Positions 8,997 to 19,515 are shown, counted from the stretch's first letter. The stretch: 64,000 bases of DNA from an uncultured Winogradskyella sp. (GCF_947495255.1 NZ_CANLYI010000004.1:186001-250000), one strand, 5' to 3'. Notes: generated from the sequence alone by a model not told the origin. Made by a program: numbers and translations.

Positions 8997-10793
8997 TTAA
9001 TCATTCAACTTCAATACAGCCATAAACGCTTGTTGAGGTATTTCTACATTACCAACCTGGCGCATACGTTTCTTACCTTTCTTCTGCTTTTCTAATAACT
9101 TACGTTTACGAGAAATATCACCACCATAACATTTAGCTGTTACATCTTTACGCAAGGCTTTTACAGTTTCACGAGCAATAATTTTTGCTCCAATCGCTGC
9201 TTGGATAGGAATATCAAATTGTTGTCTTGGTATTAATTCCTTTAACTTCTCACACATTTTTTTACCAATATGGTGAGCATTGTCTGCGTGAATTAATGCT
9301 GAAAGCGCATCAACTGGTTGCGCATTTAATAAAACATCTAAACGTACTAGTTTTGATGCTTTCATACCAATTGGATGATAATCAAAAGAGGCATAACCTT
9401 TAGATACCGTTTTTAAACGATCATAAAAATCGAATACAATTTCTGCTAATGGCATTTCAAAAATTAACTCAACACGCTCTGTCGTTAAATACGTTTGGTT
9501 AACAATCATACCACGTTTTTCAATACAAAGGCTCATTACATTACCAACAAAATCAGATTTAGTGATAATAGTTGCTTTTATATATGGTTCTTCAACACGG
9601 TTAACCGTTGTTGGTTCTGGTAAATCACTAGGATTATTTACTATAAATGCTTCGTCTGGGTTCTTATTGGTGTACGCATGGTAAGATACGTTAGGTACTG
9701 TTGTAATAACCGTCATATCAAACTCACGCTCTAGACGTTCTTGAATGATTTCCATGTGTAACATACCTAAGAATCCACAGCGGAATCCAAAACCTAACGC
9801 TGCAGAACTTTCTGGTTGAAATACCAATGACGCATCATTAAGTTGAAGCTTTTCCATAGAGTTTCTCAACTCTTCGTAATCTTCTGTATCAACAGGATAA
9901 ATACCAGCAAAAACCATTGGTTTTACATCTTCAAAACCTTCAACGATATTAGTTGTAGGATTTGCAAAATCTGTAATAGTATCACCTACTTTTACTTCTT
10001 TAGCCGTTTTAATACCTGTAATTAAATACCCAACATCACCAGCTTTTACACTTTGTTTTGGTACTTGATTAAGTTTTAAAGTTCCGACTTCATCAGCAAA
10101 ATATTCTTTTCCTGTCGCAACGAATTTAATTTTTTGACCTTTTTTTATTTCACCATTAAAAACTCTAAAATACGTTTCAATACCTCTAAAAGTATTATAA
10201 ACTGAATCGAAAATTAAGGCTTGAAGCGGTTCATCTACATTACCTTTTGGAGCAGGAACTCGTTCTATAATTGCTTTTAAAATATCACCAACACCAAAAC
10301 CTGTTTTTCCACTGGCATGAATTACTTCTTCTGGATCACATCCTAAAAGATCAACAATATCATCTGTAACTTCTTCTGGGTTTGCACTTGGTAAATCTAC
10401 TTTGTTCAATACCGGAATAATCTCTAAATCATTCTCTAAAGCCAAGTATAAATTAGAAATGGTTTGTGCTTGTATACTTTGGGCAGCATCAACAATAAGT
10501 AATGCACCTTCACAAGCCGCAATTGATCGCGAGACTTCGTAAGAGAAATCTACGTGACCAGGTGTATCAATAAGGTTTAATACATATTTTTCGCCTTCAA
10601 ATTCATAATCCATTTGAATAGCATGAGATTTTATAGTAATACCACGTTCGCGCTCCAAATCCATACTATCTAATAGCTGAGCCTGTTGCTCTCTAGCAGT
10701 AACTGAGCCAGTAAAATCGAGTAAACGATCGGCTAATGTGCTTTTTCCGTGATCAATATGTGCAATGATGCAAAAGTTACGTATGTTCTTCAT
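8997..10793 (-). CDS. lepA: elongation factor 4 (LepA), ribosome back-translocating GTPase
   Basis: A 598-residue translational GTPase of the usual LepA length. The G motifs are intact: G1 [10 protein letters not shown], the switch I region RERGITI, G3 DTPGHVDFS and G4 NKVDLPSA. Domains II, III and V follow, and the C-terminal LepA-specific domain ends [18 protein letters not shown]. LepA acts on stalled or misplaced tRNAs on the ribosome and helps 30S biogenesis. The gene stands alone on the minus strand with its own promoter and is divergent from the outer-membrane receptor gene. This is an ordinary core gene, and its assignment is secure. Confidence 0.98.
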   Translation of the reverse strand: MKNIRNFCIIAHIDHGKSTLADRLLDFTGSVTAREQQAQLLDSMDLERERGITIKSHAIQMDYEFEGEKYVLNLIDTPGHVDFSYEVSRSIAACEGALLIVDAAQSIQAQTISNLYLALENDLEIIPVLNKVDLPSANPEEVTDDIVDLLGCDPEEVIHASGKTGFGVGDILKAIIERVPAPKGNVDEPLQALIFDSVYNTFRGIETYFRVFNGEIKKGQKIKFVATGKEYFADEVGTLKLNQVPKQSVKAGDVGYLITGIKTAKEVKVGDTITDFANPTTNIVEGFEDVKPMVFAGIYPVDTEDYEELRNSMEKLQLNDASLVFQPESSAALGFGFRCGFLGMLHMEIIQERLEREFDMTVITTVPNVSYHAYTNKNPDEAFIVNNPSDLPEPTTVNRVEEPYIKATIITKSDFVGNVMSLCIEKRGMIVNQTYLTTERVELIFEMPLAEIVFDFYDRLKTVSKGYASFDYHPIGMKASKLVRLDVLLNAQPVDALSALIHADNAHHIGKKMCEKLKELIPRQQFDIPIQAAIGAKIIARETVKALRKDVTAKCYGGDISRKRKLLEKQKKGKKRMRQVGNVEIPQQAFMAVLKLND

Positions 10794-10842
10794 GTCTGTT
10801 TATAAGGCAATGAACTTAAAAAAAAGTTCTATATGTAATTTG

Positions 10843-10850
10843 CAAATATA
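10843..10850 (-). promoter_or_regulatory. probable -7 element of the lepA promoter
   Basis: On the minus strand the sequence TATATTTG matches the Bacteroidota -7 consensus TAnnTTTG exactly, about 50 bases before the lepA start codon. A good -33 TTG is not seen at the expected 19-20 base spacing, so this is a moderate call. Confidence 0.4.
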
Positions 10851-10964
10851 ATCGATTTCTTGTGCTTTAAACTATCTATTATTACAATTAAAACAGTGGT
10901 ATTTACGTTAAAACCACAGTGAAAAGTTAAAAACAATTAATATATTGCCATACAATTCTTGCTA

Positions 10965-13370
10965 ATGATATTTAGTTTTCGTTATTATTTTTGTTTTGTG
11001 TGTCTCGCGATATCTTCAGTAATCTTGGCGCAAGAATCGTCTATTTCTGGTAAAGTTGTGGACGCTAATAATAACCCTATTTCATTAGCTAACGTAGTAA
11101 TATTCAGTGAAGATGGTGGTTCGTTTTTAAAAGGTACATCTACTGATGACCAAGGTTTATTTAGAATTAGTAACCTTTCTACTAAAATGTATTTAGTAAA
11201 AATTAGCTTTATTGGTTTTGAAGAATTTCAGCAAAAAATTATCCTAACAGGAAATTTAGATTTGGCAGAAATTCGGCTAAATGAAATTTCTGAAAATTTA
11301 GATGAAGTAACAGTAATTGCTAAAAAACCTACCATAACTCGTAAGCCAGACCGCTTAGTATTTAATGTAGAAAACACAGCCTTAACAGAAGGTTCTACAC
11401 TGGGAGTATTAAAAAGCACACCTGGAATTATAGTTTCAGAAGGAAGCATTAATATTAAAAGTGCACCTGCAACAGTTTTTATTAATAACAGACGTGTACA
11501 ATTAACCTCTGATGAGCTTATTAGTTTACTAGAAAGTGCACCTGCAAATAGTATTAAATCGGTTGAGGTGATTACAAATCCGCCTGCAAGTTACGATGCA
11601 GATTCTGGATCTGTAATCAATATTGTAATGAGTAAAAACTTGGTAACGGGTTATAGAGGAAGTGTGTTTACCAATTATACGCAAGGTGTTTTTCCGAGAT
11701 ATAATGGAGGCACAAGTCACTATTTTAAAAATAATAAAATCAATCTTAATTTAAACTATAGTTATTCTCAGAATAAAATAAATAGAGATCAAGATGATAC
11801 CGTTAATTATTTAGATAATTCTGATGAAATTGAGCAGATTTGGAAATCTAATATCAACAGAAATACATGGTCTCAAACACATAATTTAAATCTTAATTTT
11901 GATTATTATATCAATGATAATAACACGATAAGCTTAACAAGTACAGGTTTATACATACCATATTTTAAATACCAAATAAAGAACAAAACCAATATTACAG
12001 ATCAAAACTTAGATTTCTTAGGTCGTTTTACCGCAGATAATTTATCTAGAGATAACAAGTATAACATTGGAACGGATTTAATTTTTAGACACGATTTTGA
12101 AAATAGTGCAAGTCTTACAGTGAATGCACATTATACAGCATACGATTACAAGCGTAGTCAAAACGTTTTCATTGATAATTTTGATGCTGATGACGTATTT
12201 ATAAATAGTTCAGAATTTAATACTGATGCCGATCAAAAGACCAGTATTATCAATGGTAAAATTGATTATAATTTACCAATAAATGAGACGTCTAGTTTTG
12301 ATGTAGGAGCAAAATACTCTAACGTAAATACAGATAGTGACATTACTAGGTTAGATATTATTGGTGGTACCGAAGTTATAAATACAGATAATACAGATGC
12401 TTTTAAATATGACGAAAAAGTATTAGCAGCCTATTCTAACTACACCAAATCATGGGATAAGTGGGATTTAAGCTTTGGGCTTAGAGTAGAACAAAGTAGT
12501 ATAGAAGGTAAATCTGTAACCTTGTCTGAAGCAAATACTCAAGATTACTTAGATTGGTTTCCTAATGCTAGTTTATCGCATCAAATTTCAGAATCTGTAG
12601 GTATTACAGGAAATTATAAGCGAAGCATTTCAAGACCAAGTTATACTAATTTAAATCCTTTCACTTTCTTTTTAAATGAGAATAACGTAGTTCTAGGTAA
12701 CCCTAATTTAAATCCAACCTATAGAGATCATTTTTATTTAGGAGTTAATTTTTTAGAATACTTTACGGTTTCTTCATACTACGATAATTACGATGGTGAT
12801 ATTGTGGAGTTAGCTCGTCAAGATAACGATACCAACATTATTGCTTACACACCAACCAATCTCGACAAAAAAGTAGAGTTTGGTTTCGATTTTGAATTTA
12901 TCTATGCACCTACAAATACATGGGACTTATATTTTGTAACTTCTTTTTACAATATTGCTGAAGAGGCTAATTTTGAAGAAGGCTTTGTAGAACAAAACCA
13001 ATGGTCTAATTATAGTATTTTGTCCAATAGTTTCTCTTTTTTAGAAGATCGAAGTTTAAATGCTAGTCTCACATTTACATGGGTTGGTAAAAATTTACAA
13101 CAATTTCAAACTATTGATAATAGGTTAGTTTCAGAATTAAGTGTCTCTAAAACTATTTTAAAGAAAAAGGGAATTATCACTTTAGCTGTAGAAGATTTTT
13201 TCAATTTACAAGATTATAAATCTAGAACGCGCTATTTAAATCAATCAAGTTTTGGCAATGTAGATGTAGATAACAGATCCATTAAGTTAGGTTTCCGTTA
13301 CAAATTTGGTAACACAAAATTATCTACCAATGAGCGCACTACTGATGCAGAGGAACGCGAAAGGCTATAA
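10965..13370 (+). CDS. TonB-dependent receptor-like outer-membrane beta-barrel protein
   Basis: The start is placed at the ATG at 10965 rather than the TTG six bases earlier, giving 801 residues with the signal peptide MIFSFRYYFCFVCLAISSV...ILAQ. Residues about 25-105 form a carboxypeptidase-regulatory-like domain (ISGKVVDANNNPISLANVVI). A plug-type region follows (LKSTPGIIVSEGSINIKSAP, SVEVITNPPASYDADSG), and the rest is a beta barrel rich in aromatic strands, ending SIKLGFRYKFGNTK before a charged tail. It belongs to the branch called outer-membrane beta-barrel family proteins. No SusD partner is adjacent, so a nutrient cannot be proposed. Confidence 0.85.
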   Translation: MIFSFRYYFCFVCLAISSVILAQESSISGKVVDANNNPISLANVVIFSEDGGSFLKGTSTDDQGLFRISNLSTKMYLVKISFIGFEEFQQKIILTGNLDLAEIRLNEISENLDEVTVIAKKPTITRKPDRLVFNVENTALTEGSTLGVLKSTPGIIVSEGSINIKSAPATVFINNRRVQLTSDELISLLESAPANSIKSVEVITNPPASYDADSGSVINIVMSKNLVTGYRGSVFTNYTQGVFPRYNGGTSHYFKNNKINLNLNYSYSQNKINRDQDDTVNYLDNSDEIEQIWKSNINRNTWSQTHNLNLNFDYYINDNNTISLTSTGLYIPYFKYQIKNKTNITDQNLDFLGRFTADNLSRDNKYNIGTDLIFRHDFENSASLTVNAHYTAYDYKRSQNVFIDNFDADDVFINSSEFNTDADQKTSIINGKIDYNLPINETSSFDVGAKYSNVNTDSDITRLDIIGGTEVINTDNTDAFKYDEKVLAAYSNYTKSWDKWDLSFGLRVEQSSIEGKSVTLSEANTQDYLDWFPNASLSHQISESVGITGNYKRSISRPSYTNLNPFTFFLNENNVVLGNPNLNPTYRDHFYLGVNFLEYFTVSSYYDNYDGDIVELARQDNDTNIIAYTPTNLDKKVEFGFDFEFIYAPTNTWDLYFVTSFYNIAEEANFEEGFVEQNQWSNYSILSNSFSFLEDRSLNASLTFTWVGKNLQQFQTIDNRLVSELSVSKTILKKKGIITLAVEDFFNLQDYKSRTRYLNQSSFGNVDVDNRSIKLGFRYKFGNTKLSTNERTTDAEERERL

Positions 13371-13409
13371 GTTTTAGATGATAAAGAGATTTCTATTTAC
13401 AGACAATAT

Positions 13410-14525
13410 TTAATCTTGCCACTCAGCAATAAACAAGTTAGTATCTCTTCCTCCTCCATTATTTCTATTAGAAGAAAACGCTAAATACTTACCATCATTA
13501 GAAAAAACAGGGAAGGCATCAAACGTTTCACTATGTGTTACACGCTTTAAATTTTTGCCATCAATATCAATTAAATATAAGTTGAAAGGAAAGCCACGTT
13601 CAGATTCAAAATTAGAAGAGAACAATACTTTATCCCCAGAAGGATGAAAAAACGGACTCCAATTAGCGTTTCCTAAATCGGTTAATTGTCTTAATTCAGA
13701 ACCATCTGCATTACAAATGTAAAGTTCCATTTCTGTTGGTTCTACTAATCCTTCAGCTAATAAATCTTTATAGTTTTTAATTTCTTTTTCAGTTTTAGGA
13801 CGAGAAGAACGAAAGATTAATTTACTACCATCTGGTGAAAAGAAAGCGCCTCCATCGTAACCTAATTCGTGTGTAATTTGCTTAACATCGCTACCATCAA
13901 TATTCATAGTATATAATTCTAAATCACCACTTCTAGTTGAAGTAAATACAATTTTGTCCCCTTTTGGAGATACTGTTGGTTCTGCATCATAACCAACTTC
14001 ATTGGTTAATTGCTTTACAATATTACCCTCTAAATCAGCAACAAAAATATCGTAGCTATCATAGATTGGCCAAATATATTTACCATTTTTCTTAAGAGGT
14101 GCGTCAGGACATTCGTCTTGTACTAAATGCGTAGAAGCGTAGATTATATGTTTGTTATCTGGTAAAAAATAAGCACACGTCGTTCTACCTTTTCCGGTAC
14201 TTAACATTGGTGGTGCAATACTATCTGTAAAAGTTTCATTGGCATTCATTAAAAACATTTGATCACAGCCAACTCCCCATTTTACATTATTAGATTGAAA
14301 CACTAACTGTTTGTCATCAAAACTCCAATAAGCCTCAGCATTATCGCCACCATAAGTGACTTGTCTGATAGATTTAAAGTGCGTTTCTTCTGGGTAGATT
14401 AACGAATCGTATTTTTTAGTTGCTCCAGAGGTTGTATCTGTAGAGTAACCAGAAGCGTCAGAGCTCTCATTTTTACAAGAAGAAAATGTAACAAGTAGAA
14501 TTAAAATAACAGTGATTCTGTTCAT
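13410..14525 (-). CDS. TolB-like PD40 beta-propeller lipoprotein
   Basis: A 371-residue lipoprotein with signal MNRITVILILLVTFSSC (Cys17). The body consists of repeated WD40-like PD40 blades, with recurring phrases such as PTVSPKGDKIVFTSTRSGDL, FFSPDGSKLIFRSSRP and FFHPSGDKVLFSSN. These resemble the propeller of TolB and of prolyl oligopeptidase-type proteins, but no peptidase domain follows. The propeller probably binds a peptide or protein in the periplasm or at the surface. It converges with the receptor gene and is divergent from the M28 peptidase gene. Its exact role is unknown. Confidence 0.8.
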   Translation of the reverse strand: MNRITVILILLVTFSSCKNESSDASGYSTDTTSGATKKYDSLIYPEETHFKSIRQVTYGGDNAEAYWSFDDKQLVFQSNNVKWGVGCDQMFLMNANETFTDSIAPPMLSTGKGRTTCAYFLPDNKHIIYASTHLVQDECPDAPLKKNGKYIWPIYDSYDIFVADLEGNIVKQLTNEVGYDAEPTVSPKGDKIVFTSTRSGDLELYTMNIDGSDVKQITHELGYDGGAFFSPDGSKLIFRSSRPKTEKEIKNYKDLLAEGLVEPTEMELYICNADGSELRQLTDLGNANWSPFFHPSGDKVLFSSNFESERGFPFNLYLIDIDGKNLKRVTHSETFDAFPVFSNDGKYLAFSSNRNNGGGRDTNLFIAEWQD

Positions 14526-14676
14526 AATAAAGAATTATAATAAATGGCTTTTAATGCCTAATTTTGTGTAAAAGTAAGATTTAGTGACGAAATGAGCGAC
14601 TCACAACACTTAAAAATTGACTTGATTTTTAATAGTGAACTACATTTTACTGAATTAATTAAATAGATATTTTGAA

Positions 14677-15921
14677 ATGAAAAATTGGATATTTTTATTC
14701 GTTTTAGTCGGATTGTTATCTTGTAAAAACGAGCCAAAAGTTGCAGAGAATAAGATAAAAGATGATGTTGTCTTTTTAGCTGATGATAAGCTTGAAGGTA
14801 GACAAACAGGTACACAAGGTGAAGTCTTGGCTTCAGAATATCTGATAAAAAGGTTTGAATCTATTGGACTCCAACCAAAGGGAACAGAGGGGTTTTTGCA
14901 ATCATTTTCGTTTAAACCTAAAACGGATCCACATAGTGAAGTTGTATTTACAACCAATGCAGACAGTACAATTACAGGTCATAATGTTATTGGTTTTATT
15001 GATAATAAAGCTAAAACAACCATTGTTATAGGTGCGCACTACGATCACTTAGGTTTTGGTGGTGAAGGATCTTTATATCGTGGAGAAGATAAAGCAATCC
15101 ATAATGGTGCTGATGATAACGCAAGTGGAGTAGCAGTGCTTTTAAATTTAGCAAGCCGATTACAAGTAAAGAATGACCAAGCTGAAATTAAAGATAAAAA
15201 TAACTATTTGTTTATGGCATTTTCTGGAGAAGAAATGGGATTGTTAGGTTCTAATTATTTTTCTAAAAATCCAACTATTGATGCTACATCTATTAATTAC
15301 ATGATTAATATGGATATGGTTGGCAGAATGAAAACAGATAGCACATTAGCAGTTTATGGTACGGGAACGTCACCAATGTTTAAACAAACTTTAAAAGCAA
15401 ATAACGATAAATTTAAAATCGTTGAAAACGAAAGTGGAGTAGGACCAAGTGATCACACCTCTTTTTATTTAATTGATATTCCTGTGTTACATTTTTTTAC
15501 TGGGCAGCATGAAGATTATCATAAACCAGGTGATGATTCAGAGAAGTTGAATTACGACGGAATGAACCTTATTTCGCATTACATTTTTGATATTATTACA
15601 GATTTAGATGATAATGGTGAATTAGCCTTTAGAAAAACGAAAAATGAAAGTGAGGAATCGCCGCGATTTAAAGTAGGATTAGGTGTTGTGCCAGATTATT
15701 TATATGACGGTAAAGGGATGCGCATTGATGGTACTAGAGAAGAAACTCCAGCATTTAATGCTGGCCTAAAGAAAGGCGACGTTGTCTTAAAATTAGGTGA
15801 TAGCACTATAACTGATATGATGAGTTATATGAGAGCTTTATCTGTTTTTGATAATGGTGACGAAGCAGCAATAACAGTAAAACGAGGAGAAGAAATTATA
15901 AATACTAAGGTTAAGTTTTAA
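14677..15921 (+). CDS. M28 family aminopeptidase with C-terminal PDZ domain, lipoprotein
   Basis: A 414-residue exported zinc peptidase. The signal MKNWIFLFVLVGLLSC ends in a lipobox (Cys16). Metal and catalytic residues of M28 are visible: His121 and Asp123 in GAHYDHLG, the Asp146/Asp147 pair in HNGADDNASG, Glu185/Glu186 in FSGEEMG, Asp213 in NMDMVGR and His260 in GPSDHTSF. From about residue 325 a PDZ-like domain follows (PAFNAGLKKGDVVLKLGDS), which usually recruits protein partners. Family members remove N-terminal residues from peptides. The gene appears monocistronic. Confidence 0.92.
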   Translation: MKNWIFLFVLVGLLSCKNEPKVAENKIKDDVVFLADDKLEGRQTGTQGEVLASEYLIKRFESIGLQPKGTEGFLQSFSFKPKTDPHSEVVFTTNADSTITGHNVIGFIDNKAKTTIVIGAHYDHLGFGGEGSLYRGEDKAIHNGADDNASGVAVLLNLASRLQVKNDQAEIKDKNNYLFMAFSGEEMGLLGSNYFSKNPTIDATSINYMINMDMVGRMKTDSTLAVYGTGTSPMFKQTLKANNDKFKIVENESGVGPSDHTSFYLIDIPVLHFFTGQHEDYHKPGDDSEKLNYDGMNLISHYIFDIITDLDDNGELAFRKTKNESEESPRFKVGLGVVPDYLYDGKGMRIDGTREETPAFNAGLKKGDVVLKLGDSTITDMMSYMRALSVFDNGDEAAITVKRGEEIINTKVKF

Positions 15922-16015
15922 AAAAGCCCATATAAACCCTTCCCAAAAAGAAGGACTTTTACTAAATGTTTATTACATAAAATAATAACTTAAGATTCTA
16001 TAGAAGTCAATTAAT

Positions 16016-16489
16016 ATGTTGAAAATAATTCGAATAGTTTTCTATCTAGTATTGTTCTTTTTTATATTAGATATATTCAATTATTTTCAAACTAAACTTA
16101 GCTTTTTTAAGACCTTAATTTATTACAGTGTTTTTTTATTCCCAATTCCGTTACTGGTTATGGAATTTAAAGCAAAACAAGGTATAGCTGAACCCATTTT
16201 AAGAAAAGCAATTCCCGTAGTAACCATCATTGGATTAGTTTATTTAAATCCTTTAAAAATTCTATTTCACGCGCAACCATGGAGAACTCAATCAGTTGAA
16301 CTTATTAATAAAAACAGCAAAAACCATAAGGTCGAATTTCAAAAAAAGGATATAGGAGCTTTAGGATATGCCAAGCGAAACGCTGAAGTTTATTATATAA
16401 CCAAGCATTTTTATTTTGTATTATCTGAGGATTATGACGACAGAAATTTTATTGGAACAAACTGGAAAAGAATAGACTCAAAAAAATAA
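16016..16489 (+). CDS. small membrane protein of unknown function
   Basis: A 157-residue protein that I do not recognise. The first 90 residues contain three hydrophobic helices (about 4-22, 32-48 and 62-78). The C-terminal 70 residues are soluble and positively charged, with tyrosine-rich ends. It is flanked by the M28 peptidase and a lipocalin-like lipoprotein on the same strand, with gaps of about 95 and 41 bases. Nothing in the context suggests a role. Confidence 0.6.
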   Translation: MLKIIRIVFYLVLFFFILDIFNYFQTKLSFFKTLIYYSVFLFPIPLLVMEFKAKQGIAEPILRKAIPVVTIIGLVYLNPLKILFHAQPWRTQSVELINKNSKNHKVEFQKKDIGALGYAKRNAEVYYITKHFYFVLSEDYDDRNFIGTNWKRIDSKK

Positions 16490-16530
16490 TGTAGATTTGT
16501 GGTTCAACAAATAATTAATTCCCAAATAAT

Positions 16531-17124
16531 ATGAAAAAACTTTTATCTCTATTCTGTCTTTTTGCTTTATTAACAGCTTTTACGTGTGAAGATGAACCAT
16601 TAGACGATGGTATAGATACTGGCTCTAATAATGGTGATACTAATGTTGCGCTAATTGGGTCTTGGGACTTAACAGATTTTGATGTAACGCTAATAACATC
16701 TACTGATTTTGATGGACAGAGTATTTCGTCTGATATTGATATACAAAGTACAGAAGAAAACTATGTACTAACTTTTACAGAAAGTAATTTTACTACTAAT
16801 GGCAGTTATACATATAATTCTAACGTTGTAGTTAATGGAGTAACAATGTCTTCAGAGCCATATACTTTAGAGAATGTTAGTGGAAGCGGAACGTATTCTA
16901 CAAGCGGAAACGTAATGACAATTGATGGTTCATTTTTTGAATTTGAATTTGAAGGAATGGATGAAACGTCATTACAAGGAGAGCAAACAACAACATTTTC
17001 AATTTCTGCAGATGGGCAAACACTTACGTTTTCTCAAAACGAAACGGTTACTCAAACTGAGCCAACAACAGGTGCTGTTATAACTAGTACTACAAGTGGA
17101 GGTTCTGTTTGGACTAAACAGTAA
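16531..17124 (+). CDS. lipocalin-like lipoprotein
   Basis: A 197-residue exported protein with signal MKKLLSLFCLFALLTAFTC; the cysteine at 19 with the loose box AFTC suits Bacteroidota lipoproteins. After an acidic low-complexity linker (EDEPLDDGIDTGSNNGDTN) comes a lipocalin-like domain starting LIGSWDLTDFDV and rich in Thr/Ser strands such as YVLTFTESNFTTNGSYTY. Such proteins are common in Flavobacteriia and their ligands are unknown. A TAGATTTG element at 16492-16499 matches the -7 consensus, though no clear -33 element accompanies it. Confidence 0.7.
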   Translation: MKKLLSLFCLFALLTAFTCEDEPLDDGIDTGSNNGDTNVALIGSWDLTDFDVTLITSTDFDGQSISSDIDIQSTEENYVLTFTESNFTTNGSYTYNSNVVVNGVTMSSEPYTLENVSGSGTYSTSGNVMTIDGSFFEFEFEGMDETSLQGEQTTTFSISADGQTLTFSQNETVTQTEPTTGAVITSTTSGGSVWTKQ

Positions 17125-17161
17125 GCTTTTAATCAACATTTAGGGATTGATTTTAGTATAA

Positions 17162-17374
17162 TTACATCATCATACTACCACAAATTCCTAAACTTATTAT
17201 AACATACGTGGCAGCTAGAATAAATAAAATTTTAGCTGCTTTTTTGTTTTTTTTAAGCACTGCGAATCCAATAATTGTTAAAATAATAGCTGGTAAAAAC
17301 ATAATGGCTACAATAACAATGACTATGCCACTTAAGTCCATTCCTCCTGTTGCTTCAATGAGTAAATTTGTCAT
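17162..17374 (-). CDS. two-helix small membrane protein
   Basis: A 70-residue protein with two membrane helices (about residues 14-40 and 49-68) joined by a basic KKNKKAAK loop. The opposite-strand frame is weaker, so the minus frame is chosen. It is the last gene of the minus-strand operon that also holds the radical SAM enzyme and the Lgt-like protein, two bases after the former. The function is unknown; the position suggests a membrane partner of those enzymes. Confidence 0.6.
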   Translation of the reverse strand: MTNLLIEATGGMDLSGIVIVIVAIMFLPAIILTIIGFAVLKKNKKAAKILFILAATYVIISLGICGSMMM

Positions 17375-17376
17375 AG

Positions 17377-18768
17377 TTATATTTCATTTCTAAGTTCTTC
17401 TAATCGTGCTTTTTTGTCATCCCTATAAAAGAGATTCATCGTTTCAAAAGGAATAATTTTATTGTCCTTACCTACAATATGTACACAAGATTTTTTAATC
17501 GCTCTCACATCAAAATTATAAGCGTCAATAAATTGCATAATAATCACTCTAAACAAGTTGTCGTAACCCAAATTTGGTGCATCAATATTGGGCAAGCAGC
17601 ACATAATAGACTTTAAGTTTTCTTCAGCAACCTCAACCGAATTCCCTGTACTAAACAACTCAATCATTTTATCTTGAAGCTGAGAATCCTGCTCATAAAT
17701 AATGGTATTTTTACTATTGTCTAATAAATCGTTCGGATTAATATAACGCGTTAATGGTAACACTTCATCACCTAATTTTAAAGCATAACCCATTACTAAC
17801 GCATCTGGGTTACAAGGTACAGGCAATAAATCATCAGGATTAAAAATATTCGTTTGCTCCATAATTTTGCGACGCACTTCCGTTAAAGTCATGCGATCCG
17901 TTTCTGGATTAAAATTATCTAAGCGACCAGCAATTTGAGTGGGTTGAAGCGTAACACCTCTCACACATTTCTGTTTTAAAGCAAAGTCTATTATTTTTCC
18001 TATTTCGTTATCATTTAAACCTTTTTGAAGCGTAACCACCAAAGTTGTTGATAGGTTTAGTTTATTGAGATTTTCTATCGCTTGCTTTCTTATATCATTT
18101 AAATCTGCTCCTCGTAATTCACGCAATACACTATTTTCAAATGAATCAAATTGGAGATAGATTTCAAAATCTGGAGCGTAGGTTTTCAGTCTTTCAGCAA
18201 AAGCGAAATCTTTAGCAATTTTAATTCCATTGGTATTCAACATTAAATGTCTAATAGGTAAGGATTTTGCATAGTCCATAATTTCCCAAAACTGTGGATG
18301 TATGGTTGGTTCACCTCCAGAAATTTGTACCACATCTGGTTCCTTTTCATTCTTTACAATAGTGTCTAACATGGCCTTAACTTCTTCGAGTGTGCGATGT
18401 CTTCCGTATGTTGGAGAAGAGCCAGCATAACACGTTGGGCATGTTAAATTGCAACGATCTGTTACCTCAATAACCGTTAAGCAACTGTGTTGCTCATGGT
18501 CTGGACACAAACCACAATCGTAAGGGCAACCATAATCTGTTTTGGTATTGAATTTATATGGCGTTTCACTTGGTTTATTGTAGTTTCTTATGTTTTTGTA
18601 ATACTCAATATCGTCTGCAATTAACACCTTAGAATTGCCATGTTCTTTACAGCGTTTTAGCATGTAAACATTATCATTTTCAAATACTATTTTAGCATCA
18701 ATACGTTTTAAACATTCAGGACAAAGGCTTAATGTAAAATCGTAATAAGTGTAGTTTCTAACTGGCAT
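17377..18768 (-). CDS. radical SAM enzyme of the tetraether synthase (Tes)/MJ0619-like family
   Basis: A 463-residue radical SAM protein. The SAM iron-sulfur motif is CNLTCPTC (Cys106, Cys110, Cys113) followed by a GGEP motif (QISGGEPTIHP). The N-terminus has a zinc-ribbon-like pair (Cys16/Cys19 and Cys40 with His43), and a second cysteine cluster GCPYDCGLCPDHEQHSC (Cys81, 85, 88, 96) that is characteristic of the Tes/MJ0619 group. Known members join or modify lipid tails in archaea or methylate methanopterin. That assignment comes from remembered family patterns, not from a search. It overlaps the Lgt-like gene upstream by 11 bases, which suggests a shared lipid-related pathway. Confidence 0.8.
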   Translation of the reverse strand: MPVRNYTYYDFTLSLCPECLKRIDAKIVFENDNVYMLKRCKEHGNSKVLIADDIEYYKNIRNYNKPSETPYKFNTKTDYGCPYDCGLCPDHEQHSCLTVIEVTDRCNLTCPTCYAGSSPTYGRHRTLEEVKAMLDTIVKNEKEPDVVQISGGEPTIHPQFWEIMDYAKSLPIRHLMLNTNGIKIAKDFAFAERLKTYAPDFEIYLQFDSFENSVLRELRGADLNDIRKQAIENLNKLNLSTTLVVTLQKGLNDNEIGKIIDFALKQKCVRGVTLQPTQIAGRLDNFNPETDRMTLTEVRRKIMEQTNIFNPDDLLPVPCNPDALVMGYALKLGDEVLPLTRYINPNDLLDNSKNTIIYEQDSQLQDKMIELFSTGNSVEVAEENLKSIMCCLPNIDAPNLGYDNLFRVIIMQFIDAYNFDVRAIKKSCVHIVGKDNKIIPFETMNLFYRDDKKARLEELRNEI

Positions 18769-19501
18769 TCTTAAGGCTTTGAAAGATGAATTTATAATAG
18801 TATATGTAACAAATTACACATAATAGTTGAATGCTACTTAGTCCGAAGACATAAAATACATTCGGCTTTAAAAATTCTATAAAAAAGCGAAACCCAAAGT
18901 AGCTTAACATAAAGAGTTTAAAAAGGTTTCCATTTTTTAAGTTTGAATTCTTTTTAATATGGTTTAAAATAAAAAATAGAAGGATTAAAAAAGTGAGTTC
19001 ATAAAGTGATGTTGGATGACGGCTTATACCATTGCCTAAGTCCATTCCGAAAATTGAAGTGGTTTCACTCCCATAGGTGAATTCGTTTATTCCAGATAAG
19101 AAACAGCCAATGCGTCCTATAAAAATCCCAAGCACAATAGGAAAGACAAAAAGGTCTCCAGAAGATTGTTTTTCGCCAATAATTTTCTTCGCTAATTCTA
19201 CGCCAAGTAAACCACCAAATAAACCACCTATTATGGTTTTTGTATTAAGTAATTGAAGCAGATTTTGTTGCGTGTATTCAACAAGTGGGTTTTCTAGTAT
19301 ACCAACTAAGCGAGAACCAATTAAAGCACCTAAAGCTGCACCAAGAATAATTGATAAACGATTATTAGAAGAGATAACATCTTTTTGCCTTCGTTTTAAG
19401 AAAATATAATATCTAAAACCAAGAAAAAACGCAGCATACTCTAAAATTAGATGTATGTTAATATGGTAACCAAATATTATAGGTTCAAAAGGAATTTGCA
19501 A
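18758..19501 (-). CDS. prolipoprotein diacylglyceryl transferase-like (Lgt-like) membrane protein
   Basis: A 247-residue polytopic membrane protein resembling Lgt, which moves diacylglyceryl from phosphatidylglycerol to lipoprotein cysteines. Shared elements are GGLFGGLLGVELAKK, FIGRIGCFLSGINE (the Lgt signature arginine), RHPTSLYE and the late GFRFFIEFLKPN. However, the HGG element of Lgt is replaced: the segment reads TIIGGLFGG, without the histidine that is essential in the E. coli enzyme. A paralogue with a different acceptor is therefore plausible. It is translationally overlapped with the radical SAM gene and follows a small lipoprotein gene by 14 bases. Confidence 0.75.
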   Translation of the reverse strand: MQIPFEPIIFGYHINIHLILEYAAFFLGFRYYIFLKRRQKDVISSNNRLSIILGAALGALIGSRLVGILENPLVEYTQQNLLQLLNTKTIIGGLFGGLLGVELAKKIIGEKQSSGDLFVFPIVLGIFIGRIGCFLSGINEFTYGSETTSIFGMDLGNGISRHPTSLYELTFLILLFFILNHIKKNSNLKNGNLFKLFMLSYFGFRFFIEFLKPNVFYVFGLSSIQLLCVICYIYYYKFIFQSLKNAS

Positions 19502-19515
19502 ATTGCTTCTTTAAA

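Noticed and set aside
10959..10964. TTG start for the outer-membrane receptor
   Set aside because: An ATG six bases later gives a normal signal peptide, so the two extra residues are not needed.
14558..14957. Two minus-strand frames overlapping the start of the M28 peptidase
   Set aside because: They overlap a well-supported peptidase with intact signal peptide and metal ligands, and show no family features.
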